Part shown: in pieces, positions 40,135 through 48,765 of the stretch
How positions within the stretch are numbered: the first letter of the stretch is position 1
How the letters are laid out: each line of letters starts with the position of its first letter
Assembly (NCBI RefSeq): GCF_002901825.1
Contig: NZ_PPQD01000030.1
Span: 2,341-66,340, forward strand
DNA from: Mammaliicoccus sciuri
GTDB lineage: Bacteria; Bacillota; Bacilli; Staphylococcales; Staphylococcaceae
Length of the DNA: 64,000 nt
Direction: 5' to 3'
Position numbers and translations under genes: made by a program
Notes under the pieces: generated by a model
Databases searched by the model: none
The model's input: only the letters and a program-made list of their open reading frames with translations
What the model was told of the DNA's origin: nothing

Positions 40135-41121
40135 TTATTTTTTATTTAATTCTAATACTTGTTCTAGCACTTGAACGGCATTTAAACTTGCACCTTTTAA
40201 TAAGTTATCTGAAGTACACCAGATGTGGAATGTATTGTCTAAAGAATCATCTTTACGAATTCTTCCAACGAATACTTCATCTTTACCAGTAGAATGAATC
40301 GCTAGTGGATATTCATTATTTTCTACGTTATCTACTAAGACAACACGGTCATCTTCATTAAATAAGTTACGAATATCTTCAACAGTCGCTTCTTTATCTA
40401 AAGTTACGTTGATATGCACACTGTGGCTATCTTGAACAGGTACACGCACACAAGTTGCTGTTACATTTAAAGAAGGTTGATCTAAGATTTTTCTAGTTTC
40501 ATCGATCATTTTTTGTTCTTCTTTTGTATAACCATCTTCTAAGAATACATCTATATGTGGTAACACATTATTATAAATTGGGTGAGGGTAGTTCTTTGGT
40601 GCTTCTCCTTTTTCACCATTAGCTAAATCTTCACGACCAGCTAAACCGGATCCTGATACAGCTTGATATGTTGTATAAGCAACACGTTTTAATCCGAATT
40701 GATCTAATAAAGGTTTTAAAGGTACAACTGATTGAATTGTTGAACAGTTAGGGTTTGCAATAATTTTACGATTTAATTTAGGTACATTCACTTCCGGAAC
40801 GATTAAATCAATATCTTCATGCATACGCCATTGACTTGAATTATCGATTACAATTGCACCATGTTGTTCAAATAGTGGGGCGAATTTCTCGCTTGTACCA
40901 CCTCCAGCACTCATAATAACGTAATCGAAATTGCCATCAGTTTTCTCTTCTGTCAATGCTTCAACCGTATAAGTTTTTCCTTGGAATTCGATTTTTTTGC
41001 CTGCTGATCTAGGTGATGAAAATAATACAAGTTCATCAAATGGTACATTTTTTCTATCTAATACTTCTAATACTTTTTCTCCTACTAAACCTGTTGCGCC
41101 AACAACTGCTAATTTTGTCAT
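40135..41121 (-). CDS. asd: Aspartate-semialdehyde dehydrogenase
   Basis: ATG 41121 chosen (GGAGTGAAC upstream). 328 aa. VVGATGLVGEKVLEVLD NADP-binding, catalytic Cys in NPNCSTIQ, and later HSVHINVTL. It supplies aspartate semialdehyde to the lysine, threonine and methionine routes. Confidence 0.96.
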   Translation of the reverse strand: MTKLAVVGATGLVGEKVLEVLDRKNVPFDELVLFSSPRSAGKKIEFQGKTYTVEALTEEKTDGNFDYVIMSAGGGTSEKFAPLFEQHGAIVIDNSSQWRMHEDIDLIVPEVNVPKLNRKIIANPNCSTIQSVVPLKPLLDQFGLKRVAYTTYQAVSGSGLAGREDLANGEKGEAPKNYPHPIYNNVLPHIDVFLEDGYTKEEQKMIDETRKILDQPSLNVTATCVRVPVQDSHSVHINVTLDKEATVEDIRNLFNEDDRVVLVDNVENNEYPLAIHSTGKDEVFVGRIRKDDSLDNTFHIWCTSDNLLKGASLNAVQVLEQVLELNKK

Positions 41122-41141
41122 TTTGTTCACTCCATCATTCA

Positions 41142-42344
41142 TTATATATTAAATGCTTCACTTAAAGTTCGAACGGCAGTTTCTCCTAATTCACGATCAA
41201 CAACATAAGAAATACTAATCTCAGAAGTTGTTGTTTGATAGAAGTTAATGTCATGACTAATTAAAGTGCGGAATGCTTTTGAAGCTATTCCTGACATATC
41301 TCTCATACCTGTTCCGATTACTGAAAGTTTAGCGTAGTTATCTCTCATTTTATAACGTAAATGAGGGTATTCCTCAGTAAGTTGTTCAATGATTTGTTCG
41401 ATTTGATATACGTCTGAATCTTTAATCGTAAACGAAAGCTGTAATCCTTGTTGATTTTCAATTTGAGATATCATATCAACATTCATTGATTGTTCTTCTA
41501 ATGAATCAAATAATTTCTGTAACAATGCAAAGTTTTGCATCGGATAAGTTAAAGTAACATGAATCATATGTGTATCAAGTGCGACTCCTGTAACTGCTTT
41601 TTTCTCTAATATCTCTGTTTGTGGCATAATCCATGTTCCTTTCACGTTTGATAATGTTCTACCAAGATACAATGGTATGTTATAATTTTTTGCAATTTCG
41701 ACACTTCTAGATTCTAATACACCAGCACCTAAAGCACTCATTTCCATCATTTCTTCATATGAAACTTCATTGAGTAACTTTGCTTCTTTATAAATTCTAG
41801 GATCTGTTCCATATACACCATCAACATCAGTATATATTTCACAAGATGTATCTATACTTGCTGCAATGGCTACTGCAGTTGTATCAGAACCGCCGCGTCC
41901 TAAAGTCGTAATTTCTAGATGATCATTCACACCTTGAAATCCTGCAACGACAAGAATGTCATTTTTTTCAAAAGCTTCTTCAAAACGTAGTGCATCAATT
42001 TCTGCAATTTTACTTTTCAAATGATGACCAATCGTTTTAATTCCTGCTTGATATCCTGTCATTGCTTTCGTTTGAACACCAATGTCATTCAATACCATTG
42101 ATAAGTATGAAATGGTTTGTTGTTCTCCCGTCGTTAAAAGCATCGCTAAATGCTCATCTTTAGGTTGCGAAGTAAGTGAACTAATATTTTCAAGTAAAGA
42201 ATCTGTCGTCTTACCCATAGCACTTACAACCACTACTAATTGTTCTCCATTATCAACACGTGATTTCAACATATGTGCGATATTTTTAATTTTGTCAAAA
42301 TCACCAACGGACGTACCGCCAAATTTTAAAACACTCTGACTCAA
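41142..42344 (-). CDS. lysC: Aspartate kinase
   Basis: TTG 42344 with AGGAGG upstream is the start; the longer reading frame continues back into the riboswitch terminator and is not translated. 400 aa. LKFGGTSVGDFDKI at the N-terminus and two ACT-type regulatory domains at the C-terminus (about 260-400) allow feedback by lysine. First gene of the operon, directly behind the L-box. Confidence 0.95.
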   Translation of the reverse strand: MSQSVLKFGGTSVGDFDKIKNIAHMLKSRVDNGEQLVVVVSAMGKTTDSLLENISSLTSQPKDEHLAMLLTTGEQQTISYLSMVLNDIGVQTKAMTGYQAGIKTIGHHLKSKIAEIDALRFEEAFEKNDILVVAGFQGVNDHLEITTLGRGGSDTTAVAIAASIDTSCEIYTDVDGVYGTDPRIYKEAKLLNEVSYEEMMEMSALGAGVLESRSVEIAKNYNIPLYLGRTLSNVKGTWIMPQTEILEKKAVTGVALDTHMIHVTLTYPMQNFALLQKLFDSLEEQSMNVDMISQIENQQGLQLSFTIKDSDVYQIEQIIEQLTEEYPHLRYKMRDNYAKLSVIGTGMRDMSGIASKAFRTLISHDINFYQTTTSEISISYVVDRELGETAVRTLSEAFNI

Positions 42345-42390
42345 AATAATTCCTCCTATAAATCGGAGACGAACGCTGTAATATAAATAA

Positions 42391-42421
42391 AAAAACAAGT
42401 TCGGCATTCGAACTTGTTTTA
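42391..42421 (-). terminator. Intrinsic terminator of the lysine riboswitch
   Basis: AAAACAAGTTCG and CGAACTTGTTTT arms around a short loop, followed on the minus strand by a T-run, lie between the aptamer and lysC. This is the off-state platform. Confidence 0.88.
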
Positions 42422-42454
42422 ATTTATATATACAAGTGATGCACTCCATTATTC

Positions 42455-42615
42455 TTAAGATAATGACAGACAATTAGCTCTTAACCTAAATGTCCAACAC
42501 CATATTTCTGCAAAAATACAATGTTTCGGCATCGCACCCTTTCACTCCTTTAAGATTGCAGTCCAGTAGGGGAGTTACTAATGATTGATGCGCCTCATCA
42601 AAAACATATTCAATT
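42455..42615 (-). promoter_or_regulatory. Lysine riboswitch (L-box) aptamer
   Basis: On the minus strand GATGAGGCGC, CATTAGTAACTCCC, AAAGGGTGCGATGCCGAAAC and the closing TTGGACATTTAGG... CTGTCATT are the conserved L-box landmarks in the right order. It sits between a good promoter and a terminator just before lysC. High lysine should favour termination and lower the whole operon. Confidence 0.92.
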
Positions 42616-42626
42616 GGTATGCATTC

Positions 42627-42655
42627 ATTATACATACAAAGAATATTGATGTAAA
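42627..42655 (-). promoter_or_regulatory. Promoter of the lysine operon
   Basis: TTTACA (42655-42650), 17-bp spacer, TATAAT (42632-42627) on the minus strand; a start near 42620 gives a leader of about 275 bases. Confidence 0.85.
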
Positions 42656-42659
42656 GAGA

Positions 42660-42904
42660 GAAAACTGATAATTTCAAAAAGTTCTTACTATTTAGACGAT
42701 AAGCCCTAGAAATCAATATTCATTTTAGAAGGTAATGGGGCGGTGTAGGTATTTTATAGGAATGGGGGGATGTTGGTAAGAAAAGTAGGATTGTATTTAT
42801 CTTGTTTGATCAGTCTTGATAAATAGGAGGACTGAACATTGCAAGTCAGCTCTCACTAGCTACATTGAACGCCAAAAACACCCCACATTACCTCATTTCC
42901 CCAA
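42660..42904. other. Intergenic stretch without recognised content
   Basis: Between the lysine promoter and the ABC-F gene terminator I see only G-rich and C-rich low-conservation sequence; no convincing gene, RNA or repeat. Confidence 0.6.
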
Positions 42905-42941
42905 ATAAAAAAGCTAGGACTTATAAAAATGTCCTAGCTTC
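42905..42941 (-). terminator. Terminator of the ABC-F gene
   Basis: AAGCTAGGAC and GTCCTAGCTT arms; a T-run follows on the minus strand. Confidence 0.9.
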
Positions 42942-42953
42942 TCTATATGAAAA

Positions 42954-44555
42954 TTAGTTATAAACACCTTGATCTCTCAAGTATTCTTCATAACTGATTT
43001 CTTTAGAAATTGCGCCATCTTCTTTGATTTCAATTACGCGGTTGGAGATTGTATTGATAAATTCAAAGTCATATGAAGTAAAGATTAATGATCCTTTGAA
43101 ATTCTTCAAGCCATCATTGACTGCAGTGATACTTTCTAAGTCTAAGTGGTTTGTTGGTTCATCTAGTAATAATACGTTAGAGTTTGATAACATCATTTTA
43201 CTTAACATACATCTTACTTTTTCTCCACCTGAAAGGACACTTGCTTTTTTCTTAACTTCTTCACCACTAAATAACATACGTCCAAGGAATCCTCTTAAGA
43301 ATGTTTCTGTTTGTTCTTCTGGTGGTGCATATTGTCTTAACCAGTCAACTAAGTTCATTTCAATACCTTCGAAATAATCTGAGTTATCTTTTGGTAAGTA
43401 TGATTGTGTTGTTGTAACGCCCCATTTAACTGTTCCTTCATCTGGTTCAAGTTCACCAGCTAAAATACGAAGTAGGGTTGTTTTAGCAATCTCACTTTCT
43501 CCAATTAATACAGCTTTATCATTTGGATTCATTGTAAATGAAACGTTATTTAATACTTTTTGACCGTCAATTGTTTTTGAAACACCTTGAACTTGTAATA
43601 AGTCGTTACCGATTTCTCGTTCAATTGTGAAATTAACGAATGGATAACGTCTTGATGATGGTTGAATGTCATCGAGTTCAATTTTTTCAAGCATTTTCTT
43701 ACGGCTTGTTGCTTGTTTAGATTTAGAAGCGTTCGCACTAAATCTAGCAATAAAGTCTTGTAATTCTTTAATGCGTTCTTCTTTTTTCTTGTTTTGGTCT
43801 TGAGCCATTTGAGAAGCAAGTTGACTTGATTGATACCAGAAGTCATAGTTTCCGACAAATAGTTTAATTTTGCCGTAATCTAAGTCAGCTATATGTGTAC
43901 AGACATTGTTTAAGAAATGTCTATCATGTGATACGACGATAACTGTATTCTCAAAGTTAATTAAGAAATCTTCTAACCAAGCAATCGCTTTAATATCTAA
44001 ACCGTTTGTAGGCTCATCGAGTAATAGAACATCTGGCTCACCAAATAAACTTTGAGCAAGAAGTACTTTTACTTTTTGGTTGTTTTCTAATTCAGACATC
44101 ATTTTGTCATGTAATTCGTCTTTAATACCTAAACCTGAAAGTAATACAGATGCATCCGCTTCTGCATTCCATCCGTTCATTTCAGCAAACTCACCTTCAA
44201 GTTCTGCTGCACGCATACCATCTTCATCTGAGAAATCTGGTTTCATATAAATTTCATTTTTCTCAGTCATAACTTGCCATAATTTTTCATGGCCTTTTAA
44301 TACAACATCAATCACTTTTTCATCTTCGTGCGCAAAGTGATCCTGTTTTAATACTGCTAAACGTTCATCTTTACCAAGTGAAACGTGACCTGATTGAGAA
44401 TCTAATTCGCCTGATAATACTTTTAAGAACGTTGATTTTCCAGCTCCATTAGCACCGATAAGTCCGTAACAGTTACCTGGTGTGAACTTAATATTTACAT
44501 CTTCAAAAAGCTTACGATCACCGAAACGTAAACTTACATTCGTAACTTGTAACAT
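42954..44555 (-). CDS. ABC-F subfamily ATPase (YbiT/YkpA-like)
   Basis: ATG 44555 chosen (AAGGAGTC upstream). 533 aa, two ATPase domains joined by a basic alpha-helical linker (about 245-310). Domain 1: GANGAGKSTFLK, LLLDEPTNGLD. Domain 2: LSGGEKVRCMLSKMM, LLLDEPTNHLD. No membrane segments, so it is a ribosome-associated factor rather than a transporter. Domain 2's Walker A is unusual (GESEIAKTT) and domain 1's signature reads MSELENNQKVKV rather than LSGGQ. Confidence 0.9.
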   Translation of the reverse strand: MLQVTNVSLRFGDRKLFEDVNIKFTPGNCYGLIGANGAGKSTFLKVLSGELDSQSGHVSLGKDERLAVLKQDHFAHEDEKVIDVVLKGHEKLWQVMTEKNEIYMKPDFSDEDGMRAAELEGEFAEMNGWNAEADASVLLSGLGIKDELHDKMMSELENNQKVKVLLAQSLFGEPDVLLLDEPTNGLDIKAIAWLEDFLINFENTVIVVSHDRHFLNNVCTHIADLDYGKIKLFVGNYDFWYQSSQLASQMAQDQNKKKEERIKELQDFIARFSANASKSKQATSRKKMLEKIELDDIQPSSRRYPFVNFTIEREIGNDLLQVQGVSKTIDGQKVLNNVSFTMNPNDKAVLIGESEIAKTTLLRILAGELEPDEGTVKWGVTTTQSYLPKDNSDYFEGIEMNLVDWLRQYAPPEEQTETFLRGFLGRMLFSGEEVKKKASVLSGGEKVRCMLSKMMLSNSNVLLLDEPTNHLDLESITAVNDGLKNFKGSLIFTSYDFEFINTISNRVIEIKEDGAISKEISYEEYLRDQGVYN

Positions 44556-44698
44556 TAAATGACTCCTTTTCATTAATACTTCTACCGATGAATTATATCA
44601 TAAATGAAACAAAAATGGGCAAGAGTTTGAACAGTCGTTACACGAAGCAAAATGCATGTTATAATGAATAAACGAAAAACATATGAATGGAGAATGAC

Positions 44699-45601
44699 AT
44701 GGCACACGAAAAAGATACGCTTGTAGGTCGCATAGACTTTTTAAAAGTGGATAGATTGGAAGGTTCAACTTATCATTTACTTGGACCAAATAGCGAACCT
44801 ATTAAAATGAATGCTTCAGAAGTCGAAGATGACGATCAATTAGAAATCGGTGAAGATTATAGTTTCTTTGTATATCCAAGCCGATCTGGAGAATTATTTG
44901 CAACACAAAACATGCCAACTATTACAAAAGACCGTTATGATTGGGTAAAAGTATTGAGAGTAGACCGTGATGGTGCTGCAGTAGATGTAGGATTACCTAG
45001 AGAAGTACTCATTCCATGGGAAGATCTACCTAAAGTTAAAGAACTATGGCCACAAAACGGTGACATGATATTCTGTACACTTAGAATAGATAGTAATAGT
45101 CAAATGTTTGCGAGATTAGCAACTGAAACAATCGTTGATACAATGTACAAAACAGCTGAAGAATCTATATTACATCAACATGTAACAGCAAGACCATATC
45201 GTTTATTAAGAGTAGGTACTTTCCTCCTATCTGAAGATGGTTATAAAATCTTTGTACACGAATCAGAACGTAAACATGAGCCAAGACTAGGTGAAGAAAT
45301 GGACGTTAGAATCATCGGCGTAAAAGAAAACGGTGAATTAAATGGTTCATTCTTACCATTGGCACATGAAAGACTTGATGAAGATGGCCAAGTGATATTT
45401 GATTTACTAGTAGAATATGACGGAGAATTACCATTTTGGGATAAATCAAACCCAGAAGCAATTAAAGAAGTCTTTAATATGAGTAAAGCAAGTTTCAAAC
45501 GTGCTATCGGTAGATTATACAAGCAAAAACTGATCACAATCGAGACTGGTAAAATTACCATTACCAAAAAAGGTTGGGCTCAAGTTAAAAAAGAAGACTA
45601 A
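44699..45601 (+). CDS. cvfB: Conserved virulence factor B, S1-domain RNA-binding protein
   Basis: ATG 44699 chosen (ATGGAGA upstream). 300 aa. Several S1-like beta-barrel repeats (about 1-225) and a C-terminal winged-helix-like region (EVFNMSKASFKRAIGRLYKQKLI). Length and neighbours match S. aureus CvfB, an RNA-binding regulator of exoprotein expression, homologous to B. subtilis YitL. Divergent from the ABC-F gene. Confidence 0.93.
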   Translation: MAHEKDTLVGRIDFLKVDRLEGSTYHLLGPNSEPIKMNASEVEDDDQLEIGEDYSFFVYPSRSGELFATQNMPTITKDRYDWVKVLRVDRDGAAVDVGLPREVLIPWEDLPKVKELWPQNGDMIFCTLRIDSNSQMFARLATETIVDTMYKTAEESILHQHVTARPYRLLRVGTFLLSEDGYKIFVHESERKHEPRLGEEMDVRIIGVKENGELNGSFLPLAHERLDEDGQVIFDLLVEYDGELPFWDKSNPEAIKEVFNMSKASFKRAIGRLYKQKLITIETGKITITKKGWAQVKKED

Positions 45602-45607
45602 TCATAT

Positions 45608-45650
45608 AACCAAACCGACACTTCAAAATGAAGTAGGTTTGGTTTTTTAA
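45608..45650 (+). terminator. Terminator after cvfB
   Basis: AACCAAACC and GGTTTGGTT arms with an inner ACTTC/GAAGT stem, then TTTTTT. Confidence 0.9.
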
Positions 45651-45678
45651 TGCATTTATATTCCATTTAATTACAATA

Positions 45679-45707
45679 TTGACATAATTTAAAAAGCGTT
45701 GTAAATT
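45679..45707 (+). promoter_or_regulatory. Promoter of the lacT-lacF-lacE-lacG arm
   Basis: TTGACA (45679-45684), 17-bp spacer, TAAATT (45702-45707). AAAAGCGTTGTAA in the spacer resembles a weak CcpA cre half-site, which I cannot confirm. Confidence 0.65.
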
Positions 45708-45750
45708 ATAAATGTAACAATATCGAACATTAATAAACAATTAAATATTT

Positions 45751-45828
45751 GGATCGTGACTATTCAATTAGGCGAAAACCACAATTCTTGAGGTGCATCA
45801 ATCACCTCTAAGTCTTGTGGTATTTTTA
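45751..45828 (+). promoter_or_regulatory. Ribonucleic antiterminator (RAT) and overlapping terminator for LacT
   Basis: GGATCGTGACTATTCAATTAGGCGAAAACC (45751-45780; reported here as positions with ends GGATCGTGAC and GGCGAAAACC) matches the BglG/LicT RAT pattern. It overlaps the 5' arm of a long terminator (ACCACAATTCTTGAGGTG with CACCTCTAAGTCTTGTGGT, 45778-45822, then TTTTT). Active LacT should stabilise the RAT and let transcription enter lacT. Confidence 0.88.
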
Positions 45829-45856
45829 TTTCAAATGATTGGAGGTATTGCTGCCT

Positions 45857-46726
45857 ATGATAATCAAACAAGTCCTTAACAATAATGTTGCTATTGCCAT
45901 TACTGAAAATGGTGAAGAAGTTATCGCGATGGGGAAAGGAATTGTGTTCTCAAAAAAGAAAGGTGATTTCTTATCTCATCAAACACCCGAGAAAATATTT
46001 AGACTCGATAATCAAGAAGTGAGATTTCATTTACAGTCTTTAGTTAATGATGTCCCCGTACCTATTATTACGACATGTTGTGAAATCATAAATGATGTTC
46101 AACATAAATTTGATTTTACGTTTCAAGATTATATTTATGTCACGTTAACACACCATTTGCATCACGCTGTTAATATTCATCAAAACAATCAAAAGATACA
46201 GACATTTTCTATTGATGTTAAAAGCATTCATCCTCGTGCATTTGAATCTAGTTTATACGCATTGACGATTATTAAACGAAATTTAAATATTTCTTTCCCA
46301 GCATATGAAGCAAATAATCTAGCATTACATTTTATCAATGCTGAGCAACCTGAAGGTATCGAAAATCAAACTGCTTATAAGAATAAAAATATTCAACTGA
46401 ACGATTTAATCAATTGCTTAAACCAAATAGGTATTACTCGGAATAAGTCCAATGAATATTATTATGATAGATTCATCCAGCACTTAAAGTATTTAACAGA
46501 ACACATTCTTGATTATTCTGAAGACTTATCTCAACAAGTTGATATATCATTCCAACAGCATTTAAAAACACACTATCCAAATTCTTATTTGTACGCAAAA
46601 GACTTATATCATGCCATATCAAGAAAGTTCAATATTGTTATTAATCAACATCACTTGTTCTATTTTCAGTTGCATATAGAACGCATATTATCATCACAAA
46701 AAGGAGGCACAACAAGAGATGAGTAG
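45857..46726 (+). CDS. lacT: BglG-family transcriptional antiterminator of the lac genes
   Basis: ATG 45857 (GGAGG upstream). 289 aa. N-terminal RNA-binding domain (1-60; IIKQVLNNNVAIAI, MGKGIVFSKKKGD), then two PRD domains with regulatory His in LTHHLHHAV and LALHFINA (PRD1) and HLKYLTEHI, FYFQLHIERIL (PRD2). Phosphorylation by the PTS would tune its activity. Its RAT target lies in its own leader. The lacF ATG overlaps its 3' end. Confidence 0.93.
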   Translation: MIIKQVLNNNVAIAITENGEEVIAMGKGIVFSKKKGDFLSHQTPEKIFRLDNQEVRFHLQSLVNDVPVPIITTCCEIINDVQHKFDFTFQDYIYVTLTHHLHHAVNIHQNNQKIQTFSIDVKSIHPRAFESSLYALTIIKRNLNISFPAYEANNLALHFINAEQPEGIENQTAYKNKNIQLNDLINCLNQIGITRNKSNEYYYDRFIQHLKYLTEHILDYSEDLSQQVDISFQQHLKTHYPNSYLYAKDLYHAISRKFNIVINQHHLFYFQLHIERILSSQKGGTTRDE

Positions 46727-47051
46727 AGAAGAAAATATGATGGTAGGTTTCACCATTGTTGCGATAGCTGGGGATGCAAGAAGAGAAGTTATGGCGGCTA
46801 TGGAAAAAGCTAAAAATGGACTATTCGAAGAAGCACGTAGTCATATTGAAAGTGCAAATACATATATAACGGAAGCACATAAAGAACAAACCCAATGTTT
46901 AGCTCAAGAAGCAAGTGGTGAATCATCTGAGTTAAGTTTTATTATGGTACACGGTCAAGATCACTTAATGACAACGATGGCACTACGTGATTCTGTAAAT
47001 TACATCATTGATATTTATGAACAACTTCAAACTTTAAAACAAAATGGGTGA
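46719..47051 (+). CDS. lacF: Lactose-specific PTS IIA component
   Basis: 110 aa. Active-site His in FIMVHGQDHLMTTM. Alpha-helical trimeric IIA of the lactose family, MVGFTIVAIAGDARREVMAAM at the start. Overlaps lacT by 8 bases with AAAGGAGG. Confidence 0.96.
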   Translation: MSREENMMVGFTIVAIAGDARREVMAAMEKAKNGLFEEARSHIESANTYITEAHKEQTQCLAQEASGESSELSFIMVHGQDHLMTTMALRDSVNYIIDIYEQLQTLKQNG

Positions 47052-47056
47052 TACTT

Positions 47057-48748
47057 GTGAATAAGATAATTAAATTTATTGAAAAGATGAAACCATTTTT
47101 TGAGAAAGTGGCTTCTAATCCATACTTAACGGCAATTAGAGATGGCTTCGTTGCATTAATGCCAGTTATTTTATTTTCATCATTATTTATTTTAGTTGCT
47201 TACGTACCGAACGTTTGGGGATTCCATTGGCCAAAAAATATCGAAACAACCATTATGAAAGTGTATCAATTCACGATGGGTATGTTAGCACTTTATATGG
47301 CAGGAACCGTTACGAAATCATTAACTGACAATAAAAACTTAAAATTACCTAAAACGAACCAAATCAATGTCATTTCAACATTCGTAGCTGCTGAATCTTC
47401 ATTACTAATTGTAGCGATGAACCCCGTTAAAGACGGTATAAGTATTGACATGCTTGGTACTAAAGGACTTATCGCGTCATTTATTGTAGCATTTGTAATA
47501 CCAAATATTTATAAATTCTTTATTGGTAGAAATATCACAATCAAGATGCCTCCTCAAGTACCCGGTAATATCGCACAAGCGTTTAAAGATATGATCCCGT
47601 TTGCCGCTTCTGTCGGTTTATTCTGGATTATTGATATCGCGATCCGTCAAATTGCGAATGGTAACTTAGCAGAATTGGCGACAATTATACTGTCACCATT
47701 ATTTACTGCTGCGAATGGTTACTTAGGATTTGCGATTATCTTCGGATTTATTGCTTTCTTCTGGTTTATTGGTGTACATGGACCATCTGTAGTAGGTCCA
47801 GCTGTTATTGCAATTATGTATAACAACCAAGTTGAAAACTTAAGATTATTTAGAGAAGGTCAACATGCACATATTGCATTAACACAAAGTACGCAAGACT
47901 TTGTAGCACTTATTGGAGGTACAGGTGCCACATTCTTAGTTCCATATATATTTATATTCTTGTGTAAGTCTAAAGAACTTAAAGCTGTTGGTAAAGCGTC
48001 ATTTATTCCTACAACATTTGCTGTAAATGAACCTTTACTATTTGGTGCACCAATAATTTTAAACCCAGTATTCATGATACCTTTTATTGTTACACCAATT
48101 CTAAACTCATGGGTATTGAAATTCTTTGTAGAGAATTTAGGTATGAATGGTTTCATGCATTTCTTACCATGGCCGACACCAGGACCTATAGGTATTTACA
48201 TGGCATCTAACTTCGCGCCATTATCATTATTATTAATTGCCGTTATTATGATACTCGACTTTGTGATTTGGATGCCATTTATTAAAGCGTATGATCGCAT
48301 AAAAGTGAGTGAAGAACGCGGTACGATTGAATGTCAAAATATTGTACAGCCTCAATCAAATGCAGAGTCAAACAAAAATAGTCAGTTAGAAACAACTAAT
48401 ACTATAGTTCAATATGACATTAAAGATCACGTCAATGTATTAGTCGTATGTGCTGGTGGTGGTACAAGTGGTATACTCGCTAATTCGTTAAATAAAGCTG
48501 CTAAAGAACAAAACATTCATTTAAATGCTACTGCGAGGGCATATGGTCAAGATATGGATTTAATTAAAGATATGAACATTGTTATATTAGCCCCTCAAAT
48601 GGATTCAATGAAAAATGAAATGAAGAAATATACTGACCAACATAATGCTCTTCTTATGACAACAACAGGTAAAGAATATATTGCTCTTACAAGGGATGGA
48701 GAAGCAGCAATAGAGAAGATATACAAACTACTATTAGAAGAAAAATAA
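47057..48748 (+). CDS. lacE: Lactose-specific PTS IIBC component
   Basis: GTG 47057 preferred over GTG 47048, as GGGTGAT is then spaced properly. 563 aa. N-terminal EIIC with about 8-10 membrane helices (to about 420) and a C-terminal IIB domain with the phospho-Cys in VLVVCAGGGTSGIL. It imports lactose as lactose-6-phosphate. Coupled to lacF. Confidence 0.96.
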   Translation: MNKIIKFIEKMKPFFEKVASNPYLTAIRDGFVALMPVILFSSLFILVAYVPNVWGFHWPKNIETTIMKVYQFTMGMLALYMAGTVTKSLTDNKNLKLPKTNQINVISTFVAAESSLLIVAMNPVKDGISIDMLGTKGLIASFIVAFVIPNIYKFFIGRNITIKMPPQVPGNIAQAFKDMIPFAASVGLFWIIDIAIRQIANGNLAELATIILSPLFTAANGYLGFAIIFGFIAFFWFIGVHGPSVVGPAVIAIMYNNQVENLRLFREGQHAHIALTQSTQDFVALIGGTGATFLVPYIFIFLCKSKELKAVGKASFIPTTFAVNEPLLFGAPIILNPVFMIPFIVTPILNSWVLKFFVENLGMNGFMHFLPWPTPGPIGIYMASNFAPLSLLLIAVIMILDFVIWMPFIKAYDRIKVSEERGTIECQNIVQPQSNAESNKNSQLETTNTIVQYDIKDHVNVLVVCAGGGTSGILANSLNKAAKEQNIHLNATARAYGQDMDLIKDMNIVILAPQMDSMKNEMKKYTDQHNALLMTTTGKEYIALTRDGEAAIEKIYKLLLEEK

Positions 48749-48765
48749 AACAAAGGAGTATAAGC

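Noticed and set aside
42345-42473. N-terminal extension of lysC into the riboswitch region
   Set aside because: It would be translated from the terminator and aptamer of the L-box; TTG 42344 with AGGAGG is a far better start.
42838-42955. A short frame after AGGAGG at 42823-42830 that might encode a small protein
   Set aside because: It would need an ATT start, and it runs through the terminator stem of the ABC-F gene on the other strand. The alternative TTG frame stops after six codons.
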